DNA from: Lysobacter enzymogenes
GTDB taxonomy: Bacteria; Pseudomonadota; Gammaproteobacteria; Xanthomonadales; Xanthomonadaceae
Direction: 5' to 3'
Length of the DNA stretch: 64,000 bases
Assembly: GCF_900106525.1 (NCBI RefSeq)
Contig: NZ_FNOG01000001.1
Coordinates: 186,001-250,000, forward strand
Shown: positions 29,221 through 36,998 of the stretch, in pieces
Layout: each line of letters opens with the position of its first letter
Numbering within the stretch: the first letter of the stretch is position 1
Notes under the pieces: generated by a model
Seen by the model: the letters and a program-made list of their open reading frames with translations, nothing else
Databases searched by the model: none
Told to the model about the DNA's origin: nothing
Position numbers and translations under genes: made by a program

Positions 29221-30273
29221 GTGACGTTTGTGATCGAGCCGGGGCGCATCGCCGCCGCCGGCCAGGGCTCGGGTGCGCGCCGCGGCGCGTCGGGTTGGCC
29301 GCTCGCCGCATTGGGCGCAGCGCTGGGATTGAGCCTGTTGGCGAGCGGTTGCGGCTCCGGCAAACCGCCGGCCGAAGCCGCGGCACCGGCGCCGGCGCCG
29401 GCCGCGCCCGCTGCCGAAACCGCCGCGCCGCTGCCGCCGGCCCTGGACGAACTCGATGCCGGCGGCCTGCGCGAACGCGCCGCGCGGGCCCTGCGCGAAC
29501 AGCGCATCCACACTCCGGCCGGCGACAGCGCGGTCGATTACTACCTGGCGCTGCGCGACAAGGATCCCGGCCACGCCGACGTCGCCGCTGCGCTGACCGA
29601 ATTGCAGCCCTACGTGGTCATCGCCGGCGAACAGGCCCTGGCCGACGCCGACCTGGCCGAATCCCAGCGCCTGACCGGCCTGCTGGCGCGCATGGACCCG
29701 CAGGCGCCGGCGCTGCCGCGCCTGCGCGAGGGCCTGCGCACGGCCCAGGCCGCGCACGACAAGCGCAGCCGCGAGGACGCCGAACGCCAGCTGGCCGAAC
29801 GCACCGACGCCGCCAGCCGGGCCCAGAGCCAGGCCAGCGCCCAGGCCGCGCAGCGCGCCGCCGCGGCCAACGCCGCGCTCAAGGCCCAGGCCAACGCCAG
29901 CGCCGCCGCGGCCGACGAAGCCGCCGCGCGCGCGACCACCCCGGCCGCACCGATCCCGGCGCCGGTCGCCGCGGCCGCGCCGGCGCCCGCCGCGCGCACC
30001 GCGGCGCCGGCCAAGGCGATGCCGCGGCTGGTCGCCGACGCCAGCCCGCGCTACCCGCTGAGCGCGCTCAACCGCAAGCTCGAAGGCAGCGTCGAGGTCG
30101 CCTTCACCATCCAGCCCGACGGCAGCACCAGCGCGGCGCGGGTGGTCTCGGCCGAGCCGGCCGGGGTGTTCGAACAGGCCGCGCTGGCCGCGGTGGCGCG
30201 GCTGCGCTTCGAGCCCAGCGGCGAAAGCCACCCGGCCCGGCGCACCTTGAACTTCAAGCAACCCAAGCGCTGA
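29221..30273 (+). CDS. TonB-family C-terminal-domain protein with a lipoprotein-like N-terminus
   Basis: 350 residues. A hydrophobic stretch (AALGALGLSLLASGCGSG-like, at about 31-48) ends in a Cys resembling a lipobox (LLASGC). An Ala/Pro-rich linker follows, then a long charged helical region (about 110-240, many Gln/Ala/Arg), then another Pro/Ala linker. Residues about 265-350 are a TonB C-terminal domain: ASPRYPLSALNRKLEGSVEV and IQPDGSTSAARVVSAEPAG. Classical TonB has an uncleaved N-terminal helix and energises outer-membrane receptors; here the Cys suggests lipid anchoring instead, so its role in transport is uncertain. Start GTG 29221 is in frame with no better option. Confidence 0.78.
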   Translation: MTFVIEPGRIAAAGQGSGARRGASGWPLAALGAALGLSLLASGCGSGKPPAEAAAPAPAPAAPAAETAAPLPPALDELDAGGLRERAARALREQRIHTPAGDSAVDYYLALRDKDPGHADVAAALTELQPYVVIAGEQALADADLAESQRLTGLLARMDPQAPALPRLREGLRTAQAAHDKRSREDAERQLAERTDAASRAQSQASAQAAQRAAAANAALKAQANASAAAADEAAARATTPAAPIPAPVAAAAPAPAARTAAPAKAMPRLVADASPRYPLSALNRKLEGSVEVAFTIQPDGSTSAARVVSAEPAGVFEQAALAAVARLRFEPSGESHPARRTLNFKQPKR

Positions 30274-30344
30274 GCGCAGGGGTTGAGCGCGGCCGCGGCG
30301 GCCGCGCGGTTGGCGCGGTCGGCGCGAGCGGCCACAATGCCGCG

Positions 30345-31034
30345 ATGACTACCGCCGCCCCCGCCCTGTTGCAAACCGTCGAACTCGAAACCGGCCCGCA
30401 GCCGGCCTGGACCGTGCTGTGGCTGCACGGGCTGGGCGACAGCGGCGAAGGCTGGGCGCCGGTGGTGCCCGAGTTGCTGCGCCAGGGCTGGCCGTCCGTG
30501 CGCTTCGTGTTCCCGCACGCGCCGGTGCGGCCGGTGACGATCAACAACGGCGTGCGCATGCCCGCCTGGTACGACATCCGCGACTTCCAGGACCTGGCCA
30601 ACCGCGCCGACGCCGAAGGCGTGGAGCAGTCGGTGGCCCAGGTCGAGGCGCTGATCGCGCGCGAGGCCGAGCGCGGCGTGCCGGCTTCGCGGGTGGTTTT
30701 GGCCGGCTTCTCGCAGGGCGGCGCGATCACCCTGGCCGCCGGCCTGCGCCGGCGCGAGCCGCTGGCCGGGCTGATCGCGCTGTCGACCTATCTGCCGCTG
30801 GGCGAGCGCCTGATCCGCGAGGCCGCGCCGCAGGCCAGCGCGCAGCCGGTGTTCATGGCCCACGGCAGCCACGACCCGGTGGTGCCGTTCCAGGGCGGCC
30901 AGCTGGCCGCCGCGGGCCTGCGCAGCCTGGGCTTCGAGGTCGAGTGGCACACCTATCCGATGGCGCACCAGGCCTGCGGCGAGGAAATCGAGGCCGTGGC
31001 CGACTGGCTCGGCCGGCGTTTCGCCCAGGCCTGA
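30345..31034 (+). CDS. Alpha/beta-hydrolase carboxylesterase / phospholipase family
   Basis: 229 residues. The family signature is intact: LWLHGLGDSGEGWAPVVPEL with the oxyanion HGLGD, the nucleophile elbow GFSQGGAI (Ser123), the acid in HGSHDPVVPF (Asp177) and the base in PMAHQACG (His208). This matches the PF02230 carboxylesterases (EstB-type in Pseudomonas, human APT1-like). They cleave short-chain esters or thioesters in the cytoplasm; substrate unknown. It is preceded by the TonB-like gene and followed after 12 bases by the histidine kinase. Confidence 0.93.
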   Translation: MTTAAPALLQTVELETGPQPAWTVLWLHGLGDSGEGWAPVVPELLRQGWPSVRFVFPHAPVRPVTINNGVRMPAWYDIRDFQDLANRADAEGVEQSVAQVEALIAREAERGVPASRVVLAGFSQGGAITLAAGLRRREPLAGLIALSTYLPLGERLIREAAPQASAQPVFMAHGSHDPVVPFQGGQLAAAGLRSLGFEVEWHTYPMAHQACGEEIEAVADWLGRRFAQA

Positions 31035-31046
31035 CCGCAGGCGCCC

Positions 31047-32117
31047 ATGGCCGACCCGCGCACCGGCACTCCCGCGAGCGAGCCCGAGCCCTGGCTGCCG
31101 GACCTGTGCCGGCTGCCGCGGCTGGTGGTCATGCTGAGCATGGCCGAGCTGATCGTGATCGTGCTGGCGCTGGCGCCGGACGGCAGCGCGTGGAACCTGA
31201 GCCGCTTCGTCTCCTCCAGCGCCTTCGCCCTGTGGCTGGCGCTGGCGATCTCGGTGCTGCTGTGCGTCTCGCGCCGGCAGCTGTCGCGGCTGCCGCCCGG
31301 GGTCGGCGGCTTCATCGCCACCGCCACCGCCGCGGCGATCGCCGCCGCGGTCGCCGCGGTGACCCATTCGATCGACTCGATCACCGGCCTGGGCCTGATC
31401 CCGGCCGGCACCGGCTTCGGCCGCTTCGTCGGCGGCACCGCCGCCATCGCGATCCTCGCGGTCAGCGTGGTGCTGCGCTATCTGTACGTCAACGACAGCT
31501 GGAAAGCGCAGGTGCGGGCCAACGCCCGCGCCGAGGTCGAGGCCCTGCAGGCGCGGATCAAGCCGCATTTCCTCTTCAACAGCATGAACACCATCGCCGG
31601 GCTGGTGCGCAGCGACCCGGTCGTGGCCGAGCGCGCGGTGCTGGACCTGTCGGACCTGTTCCGCGCCGCGCTGGGCGCGTCCAAGAGCGATTCCAGCCTG
31701 GCCGAGGAGGTGGAGCTGGCCGAGCGCTACCTGGCGATCGAGCAACTGCGCCTGGGCGAGCGCCTGCGCGTGGTCTGGCGCAAGCGCGAGCCGCTGCCGT
31801 GGAAAATGCCGCTGCCGCGGCTGGTGCTGCAGCCGCTGGTGGAGAACGCGGTCCTGCACGGGATCTCGCGCCTGCCCGGCGGCGGCGAGGTCGAAATCGA
31901 GCTGACCCAGCTCAGCGACCACCTGCTGCTGCGCATCCGCAACCCCGCCCCGACCCCGGCCGAGGGCCGCGCCGGCGCCCGCCACGCCCAGCACAGCATC
32001 GGCCAGCGCCTGCGCTATGCCTATGGACCCACGGCGCGGATGACCGCAGGATGGGACGGGGGCTACTATCTGTGCGAACTGCACGTGCCGACCGGGGTGG
32101 AGGCGCAGAGCCGATGA
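31047..32117 (+). CDS. LytS/AlgZ-type sensor histidine kinase
   Basis: 356 residues. About four N-terminal membrane helices (LPRLVVMLSMAELIVIVLAL, FALWLALAISVLL and others), then a His_kinase domain of the LytS type: LQARIKPHFLFNSMNTIAGL places the phosphoacceptor at His174, and LVENAVLHGISR is the ATP-binding N box. The C-terminus SIGQRLRYAYG is the short G-box end of this class. Its stop overlaps the next gene (ATGA). With the AlgR-type regulator and hemC after it, the locus matches the algZ-algR-hemC order of Pseudomonas and Xanthomonas. Signal unknown. Confidence 0.88.
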   Translation: MADPRTGTPASEPEPWLPDLCRLPRLVVMLSMAELIVIVLALAPDGSAWNLSRFVSSSAFALWLALAISVLLCVSRRQLSRLPPGVGGFIATATAAAIAAAVAAVTHSIDSITGLGLIPAGTGFGRFVGGTAAIAILAVSVVLRYLYVNDSWKAQVRANARAEVEALQARIKPHFLFNSMNTIAGLVRSDPVVAERAVLDLSDLFRAALGASKSDSSLAEEVELAERYLAIEQLRLGERLRVVWRKREPLPWKMPLPRLVLQPLVENAVLHGISRLPGGGEVEIELTQLSDHLLLRIRNPAPTPAEGRAGARHAQHSIGQRLRYAYGPTARMTAGWDGGYYLCELHVPTGVEAQSR

Positions 32118-32134
32118 AGGGTGCGAGGCTGGCC

Positions 32135-32869
32135 ATGAGAGTGGTGATCGCTGACGACGAACCGTTGGCGCGCGAACGCCTGCGCGGCCTGCTGGCGCAA
32201 CGCCCGGACGTGGAGGTGGTGGCCGAGGCCGCCGACGGCCAGCACGCCCTGCACGCCTGCGCCGAGCACCGGCCGGACCTGGTCCTGCTCGACATCGCCA
32301 TGCCCGGCATCGACGGGCTGGAGGCGGCGCGCCACCTGGCCGCGTTCGAGCCGCGCCCGGCGGTGGTGTTCTGCACCGCCTACGACGCCCACGCGCTGTC
32401 GGCGTTCGACGCCGAGGCCATCGATTACCTGGTCAAACCGGTGCGCGCCGAGCGCCTGGACGCCGCGCTCGAGCGCGTGCGCACCTTCGCCGCCGGGCGC
32501 GAGCGCGCCGGCGACGGCGAGACCGCGCCGGGCCAGGTGCGCAGCCACCTGTGCGCGCGCCTGCGCGGCAGTCTGCGGCTGATCCCGATCGAGGACGTGC
32601 ATTATCTGCACGCCGAAGAGAAATACGTCATCGTGCACCACGCCCGCGGCGAAGACCTGATCGAGGAATCGCTGAAGTCGCTGGAGGACGAATTCGGCGA
32701 ACGCTTCGTGCGCATCCATCGCAATTGCCTGGTGGCGCGGCACGAGATCGTCGAACTCAAGCGCAACGCCGAGGGCCATGTGCAGGCGATCCTGCGCCAC
32801 GGCAAGCAGCCGCTGGAAGTGAGCCGGCGCTGCGTGGCTTCGCTGCGCGAGACGCTCAAGCATCTTTGA
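32135..32869 (+). CDS. algR: AlgR/LytTR-type response regulator
   Basis: 244 residues. Receiver domain: VVIADDEPLARERLRGLL (acidic pocket), phosphoacceptor Asp53 in LVLLDIAMPGIDG, and YLVKPVRAERL with the conserved Lys. C-terminal LytTR DNA-binding domain from about residue 140: IPIEDVHYLHAEEKYVIVHH and FVRIHRNCLVARHEIVELKR. Partner of the upstream kinase. ATG 32135 with GAGG upstream gives the usual AlgR N-terminus; ATG 32114, overlapping the kinase stop, is the alternative and would add seven residues. AlgR-type proteins control surface motility and exopolysaccharide in relatives; targets here are unknown. Confidence 0.9.
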   Translation: MRVVIADDEPLARERLRGLLAQRPDVEVVAEAADGQHALHACAEHRPDLVLLDIAMPGIDGLEAARHLAAFEPRPAVVFCTAYDAHALSAFDAEAIDYLVKPVRAERLDAALERVRTFAAGRERAGDGETAPGQVRSHLCARLRGSLRLIPIEDVHYLHAEEKYVIVHHARGEDLIEESLKSLEDEFGERFVRIHRNCLVARHEIVELKRNAEGHVQAILRHGKQPLEVSRRCVASLRETLKHL

Positions 32870-32927
32870 GCGGTTCGGGGTTCGACGGTTCGGGATTCGG
32901 CAGATCGCGGCATTTCCGCGGGAACTG

Positions 32928-33016
32928 CCTGTAGGAGCTGCGCAAGCTGCGACCGCGACACCGCGCTTGCGTCGCAGCTGAGAAGTCGCGGTCGCAGCTC
33001 GCGCAGCTCCTACAGG
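32928..33016. repeat. Inverted repeat, GTAGGAGCTGCGCAAGCTGCGAC subtype
   Basis: Arms starting CCTGTAGGAGCTGCGCAAGC and ending with the complement at 33016 around a loop. Differs from the main family by the substitution of GCGGCGCGAGCCGCG by GCTGCGCAAGCTGCG, keeping the palindrome through paired changes. A single arm of this subtype is at 36934-36962. Confidence 0.88.
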
Positions 33017-33070
33017 GGCTGGCGTTACGGCGGTGCGGGTGAGTGGAGTCTTCAGCGCCGTCGCTCACCT

Positions 33071-33362
33071 CGTCATTCCCGCGAAAGCGGGCTGCGTTTT
33101 TTTCGGCGGAGCCGAACATCCAGGGCCTTCAGCGTCATCTCTCACCCCGTCATTCCCGCGAAAGCGGGCTCCGCTTTTTTTCGGCGGAGCCGAATATCCA
33201 GAGCCTTCAGCGTCATCTCTCACCCCGTCACTCCCGCGAAAGCGGGAGTCCAGAGCCTTCAGCGTCATCTCCCACCTCGTCATTCCCGCGAAAGCGGGAA
33301 TCCAGAGTCTTCAGAGTCATGTCTGGATAAAGCCCTGGATCCCCGCTTTCGCGGGGATGACG
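33071..33362. repeat. Array of GTCATTCCCGCGAAAGCGGG elements
   Basis: Direct copies begin at about 33072, 33149, 33227 and 33279; an inverted copy ends the array at 33341-33362 (CCCCGCTTTCGCGGGGATGA). The first three are in units of 77-78 bases that also share TTTTTTTCGGCGGAGCCGAA and CCTTCAGCGTCATCTC. Each element is itself a hairpin. Confidence 0.88.
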
Positions 33363-33585
33363 GTCGGGAGAGCGACGCAGGCGGCCGCAGTCGCGATCAA
33401 AGCTACGCAAGGAGATCGCCTCGCGGGCCCGGGGCGTCCGGCTTTAGTCCAGCTACGTCGAACCGATCGCCCGACCCTCGCTAGCCCTCTCTCCCAGCCA
33501 CGCCGAAACCCACCCCGACCCGCAGCCGTTATCCCCACACACCGCCCCTTTGGCCCCAACCCGCCGCTGCGGCGATAATGCCCGC

Positions 33586-34527
33586 ATGAAGACCCTGCGC
33601 ATCGCTACCCGCAAAAGCCCGCTCGCCCTGTGGCAGAGCGAGCACGTCGCCGACCGCCTGCGCGCCGCGCACCCCGGACTGACGGTGACCCTGGTGCCGA
33701 TGAGCACCCGCGGCGACGAGGTGCTGGACCGCTCGCTCGCCGCGATCGGCGGCAAGGGCCTGTTCCTCAAGGAACTCGAGCTGGCGATGCAGCGCGGCGA
33801 AGCCGACTGCGCCGTGCATTCGCTCAAGGACGTGCCGATGGAGCTCGATGCCGGCTTCGCCCTGCCGGCCGTGCTCGAACGCGCCGACTACGCCGACGCC
33901 TTCGTCAGCAACGACCACGACGGCATCGAGAACCTGCCGCCCGGCGCGTGCGTGGGCACCTCCTCGCTGCGCCGCCAGGCGCAACTGCGCGCGCTGCGCC
34001 CGGACCTGCAACTGCTGGACCTGCGCGGCAACGTCAACACCCGCCTGGGCAAGCTCGACGCCGGCGAGTACGACGCCATCGTCCTGGCCTGCGCCGGCCT
34101 GCAGCGGCTGGGCCTGGATGCGCGCATCCGCCGTCGCCTCGACGCGCCGCATTGGCTGCCGGCGCCGGCGCAGGGCGCGATCGCAGTGGAATGCCGCGAG
34201 GACGACGTGGCCACGCGCGAGCTGTGCGCCGCGCTCGACCACGCCGCTACCCGCACCTGCGTGGAGGCCGAGCGGGCGATGAACCGCAGCCTGCACGGCA
34301 GCTGCCACGTGCCGGTGGCCGCCTACGCCTGGCTCGACGGCGAGCACTTGCGGCTGGACGGCCTGGTCGGCTCGGCCGGCGACGGCCGCCGCGTGCGCGC
34401 GCACGGCGAAGGCCGCGGCGACGCGCCGCAATGCCTGGGCATCGAGGTCGCGCAGAAACTGCTGGAGCAGGGCGCGGGCGAATTCATCGCCGCGTCCTTG
34501 CTGAGTGGTGCCGGCGAAGACGACTGA
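33586..34527 (+). CDS. hemC: Porphobilinogen deaminase (hydroxymethylbilane synthase)
   Basis: 313 residues, the normal length. Joins four porphobilinogens to hydroxymethylbilane in haem synthesis. Landmarks: [20 protein letters not shown] at the N-terminus, [29 protein letters not shown], and [20 protein letters not shown] with the Arg pair binding substrate side chains. The dipyrromethane cofactor attaches to Cys240 in [13 protein letters not shown]. Standard cytosolic enzyme. It lies downstream of algZ/algR-type genes as in other gammaproteobacteria. The next hem gene is not within the window. Confidence 0.97.
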   Translation: MKTLRIATRKSPLALWQSEHVADRLRAAHPGLTVTLVPMSTRGDEVLDRSLAAIGGKGLFLKELELAMQRGEADCAVHSLKDVPMELDAGFALPAVLERADYADAFVSNDHDGIENLPPGACVGTSSLRRQAQLRALRPDLQLLDLRGNVNTRLGKLDAGEYDAIVLACAGLQRLGLDARIRRRLDAPHWLPAPAQGAIAVECREDDVATRELCAALDHAATRTCVEAERAMNRSLHGSCHVPVAAYAWLDGEHLRLDGLVGSAGDGRRVRAHGEGRGDAPQCLGIEVAQKLLEQGAGEFIAASLLSGAGEDD

Positions 34528-34533
34528 AGCGCC

Positions 34534-35090
34534 GTGTGAGAGGGGCTTGAGCCTCGATGCTTTTGTATCCGAGGTGCAGTGGAGACCTGGGCCAAGAGCG
34601 TCGGGCCTGAAGGCCCTCCCACAATCGCAGCGCCATCGAGATGAGCTTATGTGGGAGGGGCTTGGGCCCCGACGCTTTTGTATCCGAGGCGCAGTGGCGA
34701 CCTGAGCGAAGGGCGTCGGGCCTGAAAGCCCTCCCCCACAATCGCGGCGCCATCGAGATGAGCTTATGTGGGAGGGGCTTGAGCCCCGACGCTTTTGTAT
34801 CCGAGGTGCAGTGGCGACCTGAGCGAAAAGCGTCGGGCCTGAAGGCCCTCCCACAATCGCAGCGCCATAGAGGGGTTTATGTGGGAGGGGCTTCAGCCCC
34901 GACGCTCTTGTGCCCGAGGTGCAGTAGCGACCTGAGCTAAAAGCGTCGGGCCTGAAGGCCCTCCCACAGTGGCCGCGCTGTCGATACAGGATCATGTGGG
35001 AGGGGCTTGAGCTCCGACGCTTTTGTATCCGAGGTGCAATGGCGACCTGAGCGAAGGGCGTCGGGCCTGAAGGCCCTCCCACAATCGCAG
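34534..35090. repeat. Five tandem hairpin repeats, period 113-117 bp
   Basis: Units begin near 34534, 34651, 34768, 34881 and 34996. Each opens with GTGGGAGGGGCTTGAGCCCC (the first is diverged) and closes with its near-complement ending CCTGAAGGCCCTCCCACA, around a conserved core TTTTGTATCCGAGGTGCAGT. Every unit is thus an inverted repeat and the five are arranged head to tail. The array fills the space between hemC and the minus-strand gene ending at 35110. Too long and too self-complementary for CRISPR. Confidence 0.9.
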
Positions 35091-35109
35091 CCCGCGCCTG
35101 CGCTGCGGC

Positions 35110-35790
35110 TCAGAACCGCCGGATCAGTTCGATCGAACTCTCGGCGCTGTCGCTGCCGCCGCCGCCCTTGTTGTCGTGGCGGATGGCGAAGTCGGTTTCC
35201 AGCTTCCAGTTCGGGTACACGTCCACGTCCAGGCGCAGCGACTGTTTGACGAAGGTGTCGCCGCCGCCGCTTTCGACCTGCACGCGCTGGGTCCAGCGGG
35301 CGCGGTCGCTGATGCGCTGGCCGAGGTTGAGCTCGCCGCGGAACACCGCGCCGGTGCGGTTGATGCCGTCGTCGTACAGCGGCGCCAGGCGGTAGCCGGC
35401 GCCGAAGCTCAGGCCGATCTGGGTCGGGCCGTCGCGCACGGCCTGGACGCCGTAGCGGGTGCCGATGCGGTAGTCGTTGGAGTACATCGCCCGGCTCTCG
35501 CGCGAGCTGGCCGGGGCGCTGACGCCGCCGATGCCGACGCGCTGCTGGCCGGGCAGGGCCACATTGGGCCGCAGCGGCGGCAGTTCGGCCGGGTCGATGT
35601 CTGGCAGGCGGCTGGTGCGCGCCATCGCGGTGCGCCATTCCTCGTCGCCGCAGCGGGTGGAGAAACAGTACAGGCGCATCTGCGCCGGATCGCTCGCGAT
35701 CGCGATCAGCGTGGGGTCGCCGCCATAGGCGGGCGTCGGCAATGTGACCAGGGGCGCGCCGAGCAGGGCGAGCCCGATTGCACCGAGCAT
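35110..35790 (-). CDS. Exported protein with a DUF481/YdiY-like outer-membrane beta-barrel C-terminus
   Basis: 226 residues. Signal segment MLGAIGLALLGAPLVTLPTP, a short acidic and Pro-rich region, then alternating polar/hydrophobic strands: QIGLSFGAGYRLAPLYDDG, RISDRARWTQRVQVESGGG and VYPNWKLETDFAIRHDNKG, ending IELIRRF with a terminal Phe as in outer-membrane barrels. The pattern resembles the second half of the DUF481 family, seen also in the gene 281 bases away. Start 35790 gives the signal peptide; a longer frame to 35883 is possible. Function unknown. Confidence 0.7.
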   Translation of the reverse strand: MLGAIGLALLGAPLVTLPTPAYGGDPTLIAIASDPAQMRLYCFSTRCGDEEWRTAMARTSRLPDIDPAELPPLRPNVALPGQQRVGIGGVSAPASSRESRAMYSNDYRIGTRYGVQAVRDGPTQIGLSFGAGYRLAPLYDDGINRTGAVFRGELNLGQRISDRARWTQRVQVESGGGDTFVKQSLRLDVDVYPNWKLETDFAIRHDNKGGGGSDSAESSIELIRRF

Positions 35791-35892
35791 CGTCTGGAAA
35801 GTGGCCGTGGGACGATTGAGGATAATGCCATGGAACCGATTACAGGACTGCGACCGGGCACGCCCCGGACAGGTTTTGGTCACGCTGGCGAA

Positions 35893-35966
35893 GCCGAGAC
35901 GCCGAGACGCCGAGACGCCGAGACGCCGAGACGTTGAGACACTGAGGCGCCGAGACGCTGAGGCGC
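35893..35966. repeat. 9-bp tandem repeat GAGACGCCG
   Basis: Eight or more copies of the nonamer, the last ones diverged (GAGACGTTG, GAGACACTG, GAGGCGCCG). It lies between two minus-strand outer-membrane protein genes and its copy number is likely to vary between strains. Confidence 0.85.
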
Positions 35967-36071
35967 GGACGGCGCCGCGGTCTCGACGAGTTCCAGCGGC
36001 GGTCGCGGGCGGCGCCCGCCCCGCAACGCGCCAGCCGCCCCGGCGTCGCGCCGGGGCGGGGCGGGACTAGA

Positions 36072-36791
36072 TCAGAACCCGTACACCACGTTCATCGTGG
36101 TCAGGGTGTCGGTCTTCTTGGTGCCCGGCAGCACGTCGGTGTTGTGGCGCACTTCCACGCCGGCCTTGAGCGCCAGCGCGTCGGTCATCTTGACCAGCAG
36201 GCCCAGGTCGTTGCGGGCGTAGGTGTTGTCGCTGCCGGCTTCGATCAGCAGGGTGTTGTAGACCGAGGTGGTGTCGGTGAGCTTGTGGCCGAAGTCGATG
36301 AAGCCGCGCGCGATAGCCTCGTTCTTGTGCTCGCGCAGATCCTGCAGCTTGGCCCAGCGGTAGCCGGGACCGACTTCGAAGGTCAGGTGGGTGTCCTTGT
36401 TCTTGATCGCCTCGAAGCCGTAGCCGATCGCGGCGGTCCACTGGTATTCGTTGGCGGTGAAGTGGTCGCGCTCGTTGCGCGCCGAACCCAGCACGTAGCT
36501 GCGCGGGCTCAGGCGATAGCCGCTGCTGCCGAACACTTCGTAGCGGCGCGCGCTTTCCACATCGTCCTGCTTGCCGTAGAGGAACGAGGCGCCGGCCGAA
36601 TGCTTCCACTGGGCATCTTCCTTGGCGATGTTGAGCTTGCCGATCAGGGTCTGGCTGTCGGTATTGCCCTTGGAAATGGCCAGGCCCAATTCGCCGGTGC
36701 CGCTCCAGCCGTCCTTGCGGGCGGCCTCCTGGGCGTGGGCGAGGGGCGAAAACGCAGCGCACAGCGCGGCGGCGGCGAACAACTTATGCAT
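36072..36791 (-). CDS. DUF481 family (YdiY-like) outer-membrane beta-barrel protein
   Basis: 239 residues. Signal peptide MHKLFAAAALCAAFSPLAHA then GWSGTGELGLAISKGNTDSQ, the typical DUF481 opening. Repeated amphipathic strands follow (YVLGSARNERDHFTANEYQ, THLTFEVGPGYRWAKLQDL) and the protein ends MNVVYGF with the C-terminal aromatic of barrel proteins. The family includes salt-induced E. coli YdiY; function unknown. Start 36791 chosen for the signal peptide. An unusual hairpin with a U tract lies in its leader (36815-36841). Confidence 0.87.
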   Translation of the reverse strand: MHKLFAAAALCAAFSPLAHAQEAARKDGWSGTGELGLAISKGNTDSQTLIGKLNIAKEDAQWKHSAGASFLYGKQDDVESARRYEVFGSSGYRLSPRSYVLGSARNERDHFTANEYQWTAAIGYGFEAIKNKDTHLTFEVGPGYRWAKLQDLREHKNEAIARGFIDFGHKLTDTTSVYNTLLIEAGSDNTYARNDLGLLVKMTDALALKAGVEVRHNTDVLPGTKKTDTLTTMNVVYGF

Positions 36792-36814
36792 GCAACGACT
36801 CCGGATCGATGAAC

Positions 36815-36841
36815 AAAAAAAACCGCCGGTGATTCCGGCGG
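36815..36841 (-). terminator. Hairpin followed by a T tract on the minus strand
   Basis: Read on the minus strand, CCGCCGG (36841-36835), a 5-base loop, CCGGCGG (36829-36823) and then eight T (36822-36815). It is a textbook terminator. It may end transcription from the upstream oxidoreductase operon (stop at 36999), or act in the leader of the downstream DUF481 gene. Confidence 0.8.
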
Positions 36842-36933
36842 TCCGGAGACTATGCACAAATAAATGTGAAGATCGTCACAAAATTCAGACTGTTCAGCCT
36901 CTCACCCAGCCCCGCGCCGCCACAACGAAGCCG

Positions 36934-36962
36934 CTGTAGGAGCTGCGCAAGCTGCGACCGCG
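36934..36962. repeat. Solitary arm of the GTAGGAGCTGCGCAAGCTGCGAC repeat
   Basis: CTGTAGGAGCTGCGCAAGCT continues to 36962 without a facing partner, showing that half elements persist. Confidence 0.75.
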
Positions 36963-36998
36963 CCCTCTCAACTACAGCGCAAGCCACGAGGCCCCGCC

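Larger units (their letters stand above)
32870..33585. other. Gene-free region between algR-type gene and hemC, packed with repeats
   Basis: 716 bases without a supported gene. It carries a GTAGGAGCTGCGCAAGCTGCG inverted repeat (32928-33016) and a series of GTCATTCCCGCGAAAGCGGG elements (33071-33362). The last about 220 bases before hemC show no feature other than a probable promoter region. Confidence 0.8.

Noticed and set aside
28866-29513. Minus-strand gene overlapping the TonB-like gene
   Set aside because: Arg/Ala-rich shadow in the GC-rich upstream region without a start site.
34534-35090. CRISPR array
   Set aside because: Repeats exceed 100 bp, are self-complementary hairpins without unique spacers, and no cas genes are present.
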